In this document: piece by piece, positions 27,101 through 38,600 of the stretch
How positions within the stretch are numbered: the stretch's first letter is position 1
Layout of the letters: each line of letters opens with the position of its first letter
Source of the DNA: Apricaphanius iberus
Taxonomy: Eukaryota > Chordata > Actinopteri > Cyprinodontiformes > Aphaniidae
Reading direction: 5' to 3'
DNA length: 64,000 nt
Assembly: GCA_028564705.1 (NCBI GenBank)
Contig: JAPXFQ010002824.1
Coordinates: 1,020,501-1,084,500 of the forward strand
Notes under the pieces: model-generated
Told to the model about the DNA's origin: nothing
Databases searched by the model: none
Seen by the model: only the letters and a program-made list of their open reading frames with translations
Position numbers and translations under genes: made by a program

Positions 27101-27714
27101 CCAAACTGTGTAATGCTCCAATCAGTTAATCCTAAATTGTGACTTTTAATTTAGCCTTTTGCCTGTTTTCAGTAAAACTCTAATAACTTTCAGCTAACAT
27201 TTTCCTCTTGTAAAGAGGATAATCATGTCGGTATCCCCCTTAAATATTTTCTCCATCGGCTGTTTAATCCTTTTAAATAGACCAGTAGCATTCTCAGATT
27301 TTAACATAACTGTTTACCAAACATTTTTGTTGTTACCCGGATCCGGGTAAAATCTCCGCTGCTTGGCAGGAGTCGCATGTTTTCGCTGGGTGACTTAAAA
27401 CTATGAATTTTTGCACACATTGTTTTTCAGGTTACACGCCCGCGTTGGCTTGTGCCCCCAACAAAGACGTCGCAGACTGCCTCGCTCTCATCCTGGCCAC
27501 CATGATGCCTGTGTCGCCCTGCACCATGGCACCCACCCTCCCCTTTAGTGCCGTTAACCACTACACCACCAGCCCCTCCAAGAGCGTCACTTTCGACAGC
27601 CTGCCCGCATTGCGCACCGAGCACAGCTCTTACTGCAGCTTCAACAACATCAGCCATCACGACGGGTTCTACAAGGACGAGGAGCTCAATGACTCTGATT
27701 CAGAGACATACTGA
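6099..27714 (+). CDS. ankrd28: ANKRD28, ankyrin-repeat subunit of protein phosphatase 6 (28 coding exons)
   Basis: Exons: 6099-6125, 12948-13031, 13457-13535, 15073-15143, 15248-15448, 16268-16355, 16490-16632, 16786-16998, 18267-18345, 18471-18585, 18830-18912, 19007-19070, 19172-19240, 19318-19458, 19607-19718, 19797-19823, 19966-20040, 21074-21275, 21382-21469, 21550-21667, 22965-23184, 23498-23585, 23691-23774, 24934-25079, 25195-25277, 25387-25469, 25555-25646, 27431-27714. All introns are GT-AG, phases agree, and the total is 3159 nt or 1052 residues, within one residue of the length I recall for human ANKRD28. The start MVVLKIRDQ fits the family N-terminus (human MAFLKLRDQ). Ankyrin repeats (TPLHAAA, TALHHAA and similar) run from about residue 40 to 960, followed by a Ser/Thr-rich tail ending NDSDSETY, which separates it from the paralogues ANKRD44 and ANKRD52. 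In mammals the protein scaffolds PP6 with PP6R subunits in the cytosol. Exon 16 is a 27-nt microexon. Intron 1 (6.8 kb) is the largest and most repeat-laden. Confidence 0.95.
7376..7393. repeat. Poly-C tract (18 C)
   Basis: A homopolymer in ANKRD28 intron 1. Its length is prone to sequencing or assembly error. Confidence 0.9.
7648..7730. mobile_element. Tc1-like terminal fragment
   Basis: GGTGCCTTGCAAAAGT followed by a stretch resembling the usual fish Tc1-like end (ACATTATGTCACGTTTCAAC) marks a solitary decayed terminus in ANKRD28 intron 1. No transposase sequence accompanies it. The same terminus occurs at 46264, where it belongs to a larger remnant. Confidence 0.5.
7935..8112. repeat. hAT-like MITE fragment (right end)
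   Basis: This segment in ANKRD28 intron 1 shares an arrangement with 24203-24390: an AATTCACCAT.ATTTGTT motif, then (A)AATAAAA, then a GTAT(C/T)GG(C/T)ATTGGT block and a GCATC end. The left terminus is not identifiable, so it is a fragment. Confidence 0.45.
8958..9060. mobile_element. Left end of a CATACTTGCCAAC hAT-like element
   Basis: The sequence starting CATACTTGCCAACCTTGAGA matches the left end of the complete element at 45498-46006 almost base for base for about 40 bases. I cannot find its right terminus nearby, so its extent is uncertain and it may be truncated. Confidence 0.5.
9766..10906. mobile_element. hAT-like TIR element, about 1.1 kb
   Basis: The left end AGGGCTGCCAC and the right end GTGGCAGCCCT are perfect inverted repeats. 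TTCTAGT occurs at 9758-9764 next to the left end and again at 10909-10915 beside the right end, a probable but imperfect target duplication. It lies in ANKRD28 intron 1. No transposase frame is evident, so I take it as non-autonomous. Confidence 0.65.
13802..14357. mobile_element. 556-bp TIR element (MITE) in ANKRD28 intron 3
   Basis: The ends GGCCCCGTCCACACTACTGC and its reverse complement (one mismatch) form inverted repeats of more than 30 bases, continuing through CGTTTTCGTTT. AAA flanks both sides, possibly a 3-base target duplication. The interior is GC-richer than the surrounding intron and encodes no transposase. The superfamily is unresolved; a 3-base duplication would suit PIF/Harbinger. 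Confidence 0.8.
17100..18215 (+). mobile_element. Composite repeat block with Tc1-like transposase remnant
   Basis: ANKRD28 intron 8 starts with a fish repeat tail (AATCCTTTTATTGTCCC, 17114-17130) that also occurs in altered form at 46685. Around 17800-17850 the wording GGGAGCATCATGATGTGGGG is typical of the Tc1 transposase GGSVMVWG region, followed by a decayed downstream part. Many frameshifts and stops make it a pseudogene-grade remnant. Boundaries are approximate. Confidence 0.5.
21880..21975. repeat. Fragment of a TATAGTCCGGAAA-ended transposon
   Basis: GGTGCACTTTATAGTCCGGAAATTACAAT resembles one terminus of the element family seen at 23814-24870. Only one end is visible, in ANKRD28 intron 20. 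Confidence 0.4.
23814..24870. mobile_element. TIR element in ANKRD28 intron 23
   Basis: The left end reads TTACCGTTATTTTCGGACTATAA and the right end TTAGTCTGGAAAGTACAGTAA, imperfect inverted repeats typical of a widespread fish DNA-transposon family. Within it lie an (AT)n plus poly-T tract (24154-24199), a MITE-like right end (24203-24390) and a G16 run (24822-24837). No intact transposase is present. It almost fills the 1.16-kb intron. Confidence 0.55.
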
Positions 27715-27784
27715 GGCTGGCAGGAGAAGAATTGCGCTAAATGCACAAACACATACACTGTGTCTTAAAAAAATGATAGAATGA

Positions 27785-27790
27785 AATAAA
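27785..27790 (+). terminator. Proximal poly(A) signal of ANKRD28 (AATAAA)
   Basis: AATAAA lies 71 bases after the ANKRD28 stop codon. A second one at 28947-28952 would give a 3' UTR of about 1.2 kb, closer to the long 3' UTRs usual in this family. Which is used cannot be told from sequence. Confidence 0.35.
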
Positions 27791-28946
27791 TCGCCCAGCG
27801 CGAGCTTGGGAGGGCGTAAAACGACGCAAGCCCCCAACAGGAGCCTTAAGAGTCCCCACCAGAGAGCAAAGGAGGGAGGAGGTGCAACAGGCTGGCCCCA
27901 TGCTCATCCCAACCTTATCCAGCACAAGGTGTCCTTTAGCTGATACTGGAGCTCAATAACCACTGCTTTACCAACACTGACTTCTCAAATGTTAAAAAGT
28001 GAACTTGTTGGGCAGACGGCAGCTGTTTCAAGGCAATAACACGCTGAAAAAGGTGTGCTTGCACACTATAGAGAGTTAAACCGACAGGGACCAAAAGACA
28101 TGGATGAATTTTAACTCTGTTTTATCAGTGGAAATGACAAAAGAAATTTCAAGTGTTTATTGATTGGGAAAGATAGGGGAAAGTTTTAGTTAAGGTCTTC
28201 ACACTACGGCTGTCAAAAGAACTTTCAAGGTTTGTTAGTCATACGGGGGGGTGGGGGGGGGGTTATTTTTCAAGATCCAAATTTTAATAGACCCATTTTA
28301 ATGTCTTAAACTCATTATCCTATAGGAACCTGGTTCACTGACCTGAGTAGATTTAAGACATTTGGTACATGCGGCAGGTTAGTATTCATTTGATTAGACC
28401 TTTCCTTTGTAAATTGACCTGTTCATCACAGTTTAGAATATAAACAATAAATTATTTGTACACTTTCGGTTGCTTTTTGTTTGTTTGTTTTGTGCCTTCA
28501 TTAGTTACTGAAAAAAGGAGTTTGTAGAGGCAGCTGTGGAAGTGTTTTGGTGGGTAAAACCACTGATCTGGCACTGAGGCATCTGTGACTCTGCTTTGCA
28601 ATGATAAACACTGTAAACCAATGAGAGCATTTTGGAAAGCATCTGATTATTTTCTGAGTGACTTTTTGTTTTCTCTAATATTAGTTTTGCTTGCTTTAAC
28701 TTAAAAACCAGAAACCACGCGCTTATACCAGAATGCAGAAACTCAGTTTTGTTCAACAACAAAAAAAAAATATTTTAACTGGAAAATTTACATTTGCTAG
28801 AATCAATAGAATGGGGAGGATTTTATATCTTTTCCTTGCTTTTTCTTGAAGAGGAATGAAGCTAGCATGTATATAGAAATTATGACTGTGAATTCAAAAT
28901 TTCAGTGAGTTCTTTCAGTACTGAGATTGCTGTATATTTTATGAGT

Positions 28947-28952
28947 AATAAA
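28947..28952 (+). terminator. Distal poly(A) signal of ANKRD28 (AATAAA)
   Basis: A canonical AATAAA hexamer 1.2 kb after the ANKRD28 stop codon and about 0.7 kb before the HACL1 start codon. It is a likely 3' end of the gene. Between stop and signal I see no coding exon, only a G-rich run (28245-28262). Confidence 0.5.
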
Positions 28953-29308
28953 TGAGTTATTTAATACGGAGCATGGGTCTTATTTGTCCAGCATTTCCTG
29001 TAATTATTTGTGTTTAATGCAACATATGGTAGACATTTTAATGTGTGACAGCAGAGGAGGTTGTTTTTTTTTTTTTATGGTAAAGATTCACCAGTCAGGC
29101 TTTTACTGGCTGATATCATTTGTCTTGCTGTTTAGGGTCTCGTCTGCTGTCAGGTTTTTTTTTTGTTTTGTTTTTTCAAAGCTTCTGAAACCGTTTCAGT
29201 CTATGAGGAAAAACCATGTGGAGTAATTTTAAAGAGGTAGTAAGGATTTTAATAGAAAATACTTTGACAAGGTAATTACCAGGCATGCATCAGAAGAAAG
29301 GGGGAAAA

Positions 29309-29339
<31 letters not shown>

Positions 29340-29643
29340 TTCAGAATTTGACCTGCTGTTCAAAGAAAATCTTTTAATAACTGTATTTAATCTTTTATTT
29401 GATTATTTCCATGTAAATGTTCTAACTTAATTGGCATGATCCCCCAAAAAACACGAAATGTAACAAGCTGCTTTGCTGAGGGAGGACCATAGAGCCTGTC
29501 TCCTGATAGGTCCGTCAGAACGGAAATAGAATAAATAGGCGTATCTATGGTGTTCCGTCGTGTTAAGGCAAAGGAGTGACAGTTGATCGGTCTGATTTAA
29601 TAAATCCCTGCGTGCAAGGACTTGAAGCTGTCGCTCAGGAGTC
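28953..29643. other. ANKRD28-HACL1 intergenic interval and HACL1 promoter region
   Basis: This 0.7-kb spacer contains a poly-A plus (AT)n tract (about 29300-29341) and, next to the HACL1 start, a more balanced sequence that probably includes its promoter and 5' UTR. No TATA box is convincing. No biotinidase (BTD) exon, which lies here in mammals, can be seen. Confidence 0.6.
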
Positions 29644-32600
29644 ATGGAAGAAATAACAGGCGCTAGTCTCATTGCGGAGTCACTGAAGATTCAGGTAAGA
29701 CCGGGCGTTTATATGAAGCTTTATTTCTTCAGAACTGTGTCAAAGTTCATTCTCTGGGTAGCAAGAGCTGCCAAACTTTCTAGCTTCAGACTTTTGATCG
29801 GTGATCATTTAGAATTTCTTGTCCCTGCAGAAAGTGGAGTACATGTTTGGGATAGTCGGTGTTCCTGTCATTGAAGTGGCCATGGCTGCTCAGGCTGCTG
29901 GGATCAAATACGTGGGGATGCGTAACGAGCAGGCAGTACTTATCCGCACACCCTCTACTGACAAACGTTCAGTCTGTGACTAAATCGTTACAGGGTAATG
30001 TTTATAACTCACAGATTGTTCTGTCACCCAATAGGCGTGCTATGCTGCATCTGCGGTTGGATACATAACCGGGAGGTAAGACCTTGGGCTGCTGATAAGA
30101 ACAATGTGTCCAGTTGCGGTGTCTGTTTAACGTGTTGGTGTCTTCCTGTTGATCTCTGAATCCAGACCAGGAGCGTGCCTGGTGGTGTCTGGACCTGGAC
30201 TCATCCATGCTCTGGGCGGAATGGCTAACGCGAACATGAACTGCTGGTATAATACATTAATGAAACTTTTCTCCTTCACCTGCACACTAGGTTTGGCAAG
30301 GCAATTTTATTTATCAAGCAAACTTTCAGCTACAAGGTAATTCAAAGTGTTTTGCATGAGTTGGTTATAGAGAAACAAAGCATGAAAAAAACAGCAATTT
30401 AGGAAAGGCATTTAAAAAAAAAAAAAGTAGGTAGGCTACATAAGAGCATAAAAACATTAAATGCATAATTAAGTGTAAAACTATTAAGAATCAAGCATAA
30501 CACACAAAATATTAGAATATTACTCGAAGGCACCTCTAAACAAATGGATTTTAATCTTTGATTTAAGAGAGGCTAATGATTCAGCAGCTTTGCGGTCCTA
30601 TGAATGTTTAGTAAACTAGAGGTGGAGGACCTGATTGGTCTGTATAGTGACAAACAGTCTTCAACATAGTTAGCTGCTAAGGGATTTAGGGATTTCTGAA
30701 CTAGTAGGAGTATTTGGAAGTCTTTTCTCTGAGCTATAGAGAGACAATGTAATGACTATAGAGCTGGAGTGATGTGCTCTACTTTCCTGGTTCTAGTTAG
30801 GAAACGAGCAGCAGCATTCTGGATCAGCTGCAGCTGTCTGATTGACTTTTTGTGTAGACCTGTGAGGACCCTGTTGCAGTAATCAATCCGGCTAAACATG
30901 AACACACATGGATGATATTTTTTTTTAAGATTATTTTTGTGACATTAGTCCTTTTGTCCTAGAAATCTTCTTCATGTGATAGAAGGCTAACCTTGGAACT
31001 GTATTTTTGTGACCCTGGAGGTTTAGGTCTGAGTCCATTACTACACCTAGATTAAGTACCTGGGATCTCGTTTATAAAACTTTACGCAGAATCCTCTCTA
31101 AAACCGTACTTAAACTCAGCAACTTTTTTTTTTACTTACACTTAGTAAAGTTCTGATCTATCAAACTTGGAGTACACACAGCGGGACGCAATCTTCACTT
31201 TATAAATCAGACTCTTTGTAGAAATATCCTCAGCTGTTTCTACACACCCACTTTCCATAAACTGTCCATGGCAAACGAGAGGTGGAGAAAGACACAGCTG
31301 CAGACATGCGGAGGCAGAGGTTTTATTTCAATCAATCAATGTTGATCTATATAGAGCTTTACTCAGCCAAAGGCTTCACATAAAAAGACAAATGTATAGT
31401 TACAAAAAAATTTGTTAGAAGACAAGTAAAAAATTAAAGCAGCAGCATAAGAGATTAAATAAATAGGAACATTACATCTAAAGTTTCAATTAATTATATG
31501 ATAGGCTATTATAGGCTATGATCATCTCTTGTAACGACAGTAAGACTTGAATAAAAGCAAATTAAAACAAATGGAACTAAATCACACTAGAACATAACAA
31601 GTTTTAAGTATTCCTAGATATTTAAAGCCTGACGAAAAGGTGCGCTTCAAAACTACTTCTAAAAAGTATCATCCATGCAAAATATTGATCTGGGGTGATA
31701 AAAATAAGCGGAAGAGCTGCAGGTGACATGCCATTGATGCAGCAACGTGCCTGACGTAAAAAAAAAAGAATCTTCAATGACTGCCAACGGATCCATTGTG
31801 CAGAATTATGCTAGGACGCTGCAGCATATTTGTTGTTCACACATGCACCAATACATGCAGTTGCTATATAATATGAAGACATGCATATGAACATGATTCT
31901 TAATTGCAACATATTTTTTAATCCAATTCTCATTTTTATTATCAGTTCCTATAGACGGGACGGGGGAGAAGTTTGTGTGTTGGTTGGGTTTGTCTGTGTG
32001 TGTGTAATGCTCTATACGTCTGAAAATGTGGCTTAGATTCACAATTTTGTTATCCGTCCTGCTGCGCTGTCGGTGCCCTCTGTGTCCAAAAAGTGCGTAA
32101 GCAAGATCCTTGGTGTGCCTAAAGTTGCACACATTTTTCCGTCACGTTTTCTATAAATCCCTAACTTTGCGTATAAAGTTGGTTATGTAGTTTTCAGACC
32201 CCGTTTTGTGCGTAAGGCAAGCTTTATAAATGGGACCCCTGATCATTAGTTTCTAGCTGTATTAACTGTAGCTGTGTGCTGACTCTTGACCTTTCCTCTT
32301 TAGGTCCAAAGATAACTACTTCAGTTTTTTTTTTATTCAGCTGAAGGAAATTATGGGACATCCATTGATTTGCTCGATGCATTTATTTAGTGCTTGGATG
32401 TGTACACAGTCACCTGGTGAAGTTGTAATGTAAAGCTGAGTGTAATCTGCATAATTATGCTAATTAATCTTATTGCTTGTTAATATCTGGGCTAGTGGGA
32501 GCATGTAGATATTAAACAGAAGAGGTTCCAGGAAGGAGCCTTGGGGAACCCCACATGTAATTTCTGTTCATTTTTATTAAAAGTTTCCTACGCTGTAATT

Positions 32601-35600
32601 GCCATGAACACACAAACATGGTAGTGGCAGCATCAGGATGTGGGGAGACTTTTAATTAGCAGGATGGAGCTAAATAAGGGAACAGGAAAATAACTGAGAC
32701 TGAGGTGGCGGTTCAACGTTCAGTTTTAAAGCATATTGATAAAAAGAAGGGATCAGTTAAAGTACATTTCTCAATTAAACTGGAAATCTGGGGCGGGGCT
32801 TGAAAACTTCTCAGTCGGCCTGAGATTATTCTGTTTTGTTGAGAAGAAAGGGCAAAGCTGGTAGAGATGCAATCCAACAGATCCGAAGCTGTAGCTCCAG
32901 TGAAAGGTAGTTCTACATATTGACTCAGGGAGGCTGAATGTTGTACATTTGCAAACGGGTTGAACGGCACTGTGAAGGACATGTTTTTGCTTTACGCAGG
33001 CCAGTGATTGTGATTGGAGGCTCCTCAGATCGAAACCAGGAAACCGCAGGAGCCTTCCAGGAGTTTCCTCAGGTTATTATTCCTTCCCATAGATTTTTCT
33101 CCTACTCTGAGTCACTGCTCTGACACTGGTTTTATTTATTCTTAGGTTGAGGCGTGCCGCCTGTACAGTAAGTTTTCTGCAAGGCCCAGCAGTCTGGAAG
33201 CCATCCCCTCAGTCATAGAGAAGGTGATTGCATTTTTTAAAATCAATTTCCTGGTAGAAAACTGTAAATTTCATATATTAAATTTGTTCTCCCATAGGCA
33301 GTACGCACCAGTATATATGGGCGCCCGGGTGCTGTTTATGTTGACATTGCAGGGGACATGGTCAACGCTAAAGCAGAGCGCCAAAAAGTCAGGTTTGTAA
33401 GCTCATGATACATTCTTTTTTTTTATTTTTTTTTTATTGTTGCTACGAGTGTGAAAGAATGAGATAAGTGGGTCTCTTCAACAGGGAGGTGTCCTGTTGC
33501 CCATCTCCACCTGTGAGTTTGGCTGCCAGTGATGCGGTTAAAGAGGCCCTCTCTTCCCTAAAAGCAGCAAAGACACCTTTAGTCATCATTGGAAAGGGTA
33601 ATGCAAAGACAACATTTCTTCTTACAAACTCATCAAGGGTATATTTTTACAAAGTACTTAAAGGGGGGTAATTTTTTTTTCTTCTAAATAATGTGTATGA
33701 TGCAGAATGACACTCTGGTGGTCTGGTCTGTGTTCTGAACAGGAGCAGCTTACAGCAGGGCGGAGGCTGCACTGCGGGAGTTTGTGGAGGAGACTGGGCT
33801 GCCGTTCCTCCCCACACCTATGGGCAAAGGAGTCCTGCCTGACGATCACCCCAACTGTGTTGCTGCAGCCCGCTCCAGGTCAGCCACCCACAGTAATCCG
33901 AACAAGCTCCAGAACTCAACATTGAGTAGCATCACCTCCGTTTTACAACTACTTTCAAATTCAGAAAATACTTTCATTGATATTAGAGGGAAATTAAGTG
34001 TTGTTACTCATACTAATTTATGCTTAAAGACCGACTCCGATTAAAACTTAAAATGTGAGACTTACCGATTCGTAGTCCAATAAATGTGACAAAACCGATC
34101 CATTTTGAACAAAAACAGTCTTTGTACATCCACCAAGGTCCAATTAACGTTCTCCAGAAAGTGGTTTGTCCACTACAATGACACAGCCCATAACCCCCCC
34201 CCCCCCCCCCCCCCAAAAGAAAACAGCCAAAAGTAAACCTCTAAAATTTGCATCCTTATATCTCCTCTACCATTACTCCGTGCCAACGGTTCCACACACA
34301 ATGCAGAGGTGAATTGCTAATGAGCGGCTGCCGCTCTGCAGAAGCTACGTCCTAGAAAACTACACAGGTTTTATGATTTTCTGCTAAAAAAAACATAATC
34401 ATAATTTAAAGGTGACAGAGAACGCTTTGAAATAGCAAAAAAAATGATCGGAGTGGGTCATTAAGGAGTTGTAGATCACGGTAGCTGTGGGCAGGAAGGA
34501 TTTCCTGTAGCAGTCTGTGTTGTTTCAAAACTGAAGAAAGCTCCAAATGGAGACGCTGTGTTATAGGTTATTCTCATCAATAAATTCTGGGGGCTTTTTA
34601 TAATCTTTTATAATCTGAATGCTTGTCTGTGTTGGTTGCTTTTCAGCCACAGTTGATCTTGCACCTTAAATACTTATCTTTGTAGAAATTCTAAGGTCCG
34701 TTTCCATTTATTGCTTATTGCTATGTTGTGATTTATTTCCAGGCTTTCAGAACATCATTACAAGACATTCCCACAAAGAATAGTCTGCACCTGTTATTGC
34801 TTATATATATAGTTTTTTTTTTTTTTTTTCTGTTGCAAAGAGCTCTTCTTCATGCCGATGTCGTGATTCTGCTTGGAGCCAGGCTAAACTGGATGCTGCA
34901 TTTTGGCCTGCCGCCCAGATTTAATCCTCACGTTAAGGTCATTCAGGTGTGTTAATGTGCATGAATAAAAAAGCAATGTTTGCACCCGTTTATATAGCCA
35001 ATAGTTCAACACATATCGGCACAGATGTTAGTCACTTTATCATGTTTGCAATGTATTTGCCGCAGGAGCCGCGGTACTGTAATAAAACGATACACATCTT
35101 GTAGGTTGATCTCTGTGCTGAGGAGATGGGAAACAATGTGAAAGCAGGTCTTGCTCTCCTGGGGGACATTGGCGCTGTTGTCACTCAGGTCTGTCAATGA
35201 GATTCATTGTTTAGGTTTTGCTTTAGAAGTGAACATATTAAATTATTTTTTCCTTCAGCTTCTGATGTGTGTTCGTGAAGACGGCTGGAAATATCTAGCT
35301 AAAACAGAGTGGTGGAGCATGCTCGGCGAGAAGATCGCTGCTAATGCAAAAATATCAAAGGTGGGTTTTACCCCTCTAATTCATCCCAAGCCTACTGCTT
35401 CAGACTCTTTGGAGGTATTCCTAATTGAAACTCTTGCTTTCATAACAGGCTCTTGCTCTTAAGGAAACGTTGCCCATGAACTACTACACTGTGTTTCATC
35501 ACATTTCCCAGCTCCTTCCACATGATTGCATCATTGTTAGCGAGGGTGCTAACACTATGGACATTGGACGCACCATGCTGAATAACTACCTGCCCCGACA

Positions 35601-38600
35601 CAGGTGAGGTCTTGTAACCGCATCAAACTGCAAGAGCTACAAAGGGCAGCCGATGGAGAATAGCTGTTCTGAAACTAGTATAAGATTATTTCTTTATTTA
35701 TTTGTGTTTTTTGTTGTTATAATTTCTCCAATAATGTTGTTTTCTAACAGAACTGCTTGTATCTGTCATTTCTTTCAAGTTAATACAGTTATATACCCTT
35801 AAATTGGTTAAAATTTCAAACATCAGTCCCCAGAATTGACTCACTGTATGAATCTTCTGAATTCAAACTATACCTGACCAATCTTTTATTACAGCAGCAT
35901 ATTTTCAAACTGAAGACAACCTTCAGTTAAAGAATCTTTTTTTCAGTGGCTAAAAACCATGACGAGAAATGACTGCTTTAACATAATCAGAGGTGGCAGA
36001 CTTATTAGTATCCCTAAAAATCCATTTAAAAAGAATGACATTTTCAGTTGGTCAAAGTGTCTAAGAGCTTCATGTCTGTAATCTAAAAGTTCCTGTTTCT
36101 TTGGGGTTTAAATATGAAGTGACACAGAAACCATTATTTATTTAAAGAAAAATGGTTAAAGATCCCTCCCTCTGTAGGCTGCACTGTGGCGCAGTTGGTT
36201 GCACTGGTGCCTTGCAGCAAGAAGGTGCTTTCTGCATGGCGTTTGCATGCTCTCCCTGTGCATGCTTGGGCTCCCTCTGGGCACTTCCTCCCACAGTCCA
36301 AAAATATGACTGCTAGGTTAACTAGTCTCTTGAAATTGTTTGCAGCCCTTTAAAGAATAAATGGTTTAGATGATGGATGGATCTGTCCCCCTGTATCCCC
36401 AACATTAGAAGCAGATTCAAACCTGTCATATTGGTGAAAAGGGTCGGGAAAATGGATTTTATTTTATTTTCCCGCACTTAATAGAATTACTGAAATAATA
36501 GGATGGATTTTTCTACCTTTTCTTCATAAAATGCTACAGTGATAAACGGGCTGTAATTCCAAGATTATTAAACATTTTATAAGAAGTGCCAATAAATTGG
36601 GGTGAATGAAGTCTGAATTTAGTAGACTATGAGAAGTATCTGTGTTGATGTGAAGGTTGGACGCAGGCACCTTCGGAACGATGGGAGTCGGCCTTGGCTT
36701 TGCTATAGCAGCAGCTGCTGTGGAGAGGACCAAGAGCAAACCCCAAAGAGTCGTCTGCGTGGAAGGAGACAGCGCCTTTGGTTTCTCAGGCATGGAGGTT
36801 GAGACCATGTGCAGGTCCATTACAACACCTTCATACTGTATATAATGTAGTCATATTCATTTTTCCACCACCGGCGGTCATTACTTTTAATATAATTTGT
36901 TTTCCCCATCTCAATAGGTATAATCTGCCTGTGATCATTATTGTGGTCAATAATAATGGCATTTACAGTGGATTAGACCCTGACACCTGGAAAGAAATGG
37001 CAAAAATGGGTGACCTTACCACTGTGTGAGTCTTTCATAAATCAGGAAGTGGGTATAATGCAGTATATATGTATATGTATAATAAAGTGTGTTATAGTGA
37101 AAGAATACTCTCCTTTAGAGCCCCTCCTGTATCCCTTCTGCCCGAGGCCCGCTACGATGAGGTAATGGCGGCGTTTGGAGGTCGAGGGTTTCTGGCGAGG
37201 ACCGCGAAGGAGCTGCGTGACGCCTTGCAGCTCAGCCTGGATGACTGGGAGAGACCGAGTCTGATCAACGTACTGATTGACCCTTCATCTGATAGAAAGC
37301 AGCAGGTATATGAGCCCTCTGTAATTATATCAATTAGACACAGTTCTTATCTCAATGGTAATCCTCAGTTTTCATTCTGTCCGTCAAAAGTATTCACACT
37401 TGAATTTTTTTTTCTTACAAAACGACCACAAACTTTAATATATTTCATTGAGATTTTATGGGATTAATCAACACAAATCGGTATATGATTAAGAAGTGAG
37501 CAGAAAAAAAATGCCTTTTTCTCTGCTAACCCTAAATAAAATCCAGTCAAGCCAATAGCCTTCAGAAGTTACCTTTATTAGTAATGTGAGTGTACCTCAA
37601 TTTTATAAGGAAGGACATTGGGACCTCTTTGATCACAAATCGGGGATATTCAACCTGTTGGATTGTCTTTGCCCATGGCTGAATGGCAACAAAATATTTG
37701 TAACTGGGGCGACTGTGGCTCAGTAGGTTGAGTAGTTGATTCCAGGTTCCTCCAGTCACATGACATTGTGCACTTAACCGATAATTGTGTGCACGTTTGT
37801 GAGTGCGAATGGGTGAATGTGGCTCCAGTGTAAAGCACTTTTAGTGGTCAACATGATTAGAAAAGCACTATATACATTCAGTCCATTTAACTGAGGTTAA
37901 ATTCCACAGAAAAGCAAAAATAAGCATATAGTCAGAGCTACAATGAAATGGTTTTAGCTCAAACAATATTCACGCGTTTGAATGAGCTAGGCAAATCCAA
38001 TCTAGAATTCATGGCAGGACTTGGAAATGTATGTTAAAGTTTCTTTCTACACATTTATCCATTGTCTCTACCCGGTTTTCCTTGCAGGGTCACTGGGGAA
38101 CTGGTGCCTTTCTCCAGCGGTCAAGAACAAACAAACGTTTTTTGTTTTAGTTCTTCAGATGTGCAAAGCTGGTAGAGCAAGACCCCCAAGGACTTGTAGC
38201 AGTAATTGTATCAAAAGGTCATTCTACAAATTATTGACTCTGGGGGGGCTGAATGTGATTTTTTTTTAAATTTATTATTATTTTAGTGTGTACACATTTT
38301 TTATATCTGTGTTATTTTTATTCTTTTTCATGCACTTGTGCAGGTTTATCAGATAAAATCCCACTGGGATGCAGTAAATGTGTCATACTGATGTGACAAA
38401 ATATAAAAATGTTCTATGGGTATGAATTATTTTGCCAGGTTAAAACAAGGCAAATCTCATGACTTACTGTGGACAAAAACATAACCATTAATGTGTATAC
38501 CACATTAAATAAGAGACACTTTTACAGTTAACAGTAGAAAGGTTAGTAATTCATTAGGGAAAGCCTTGTTAGAACACTAAACATGAGCTGCACTTTATTT

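Noticed and set aside
27427..27660. 77-codon minus-strand frame rich in Gly and Ala
   Set aside because: Antisense shadow of the GC-rich last ANKRD28 exon.
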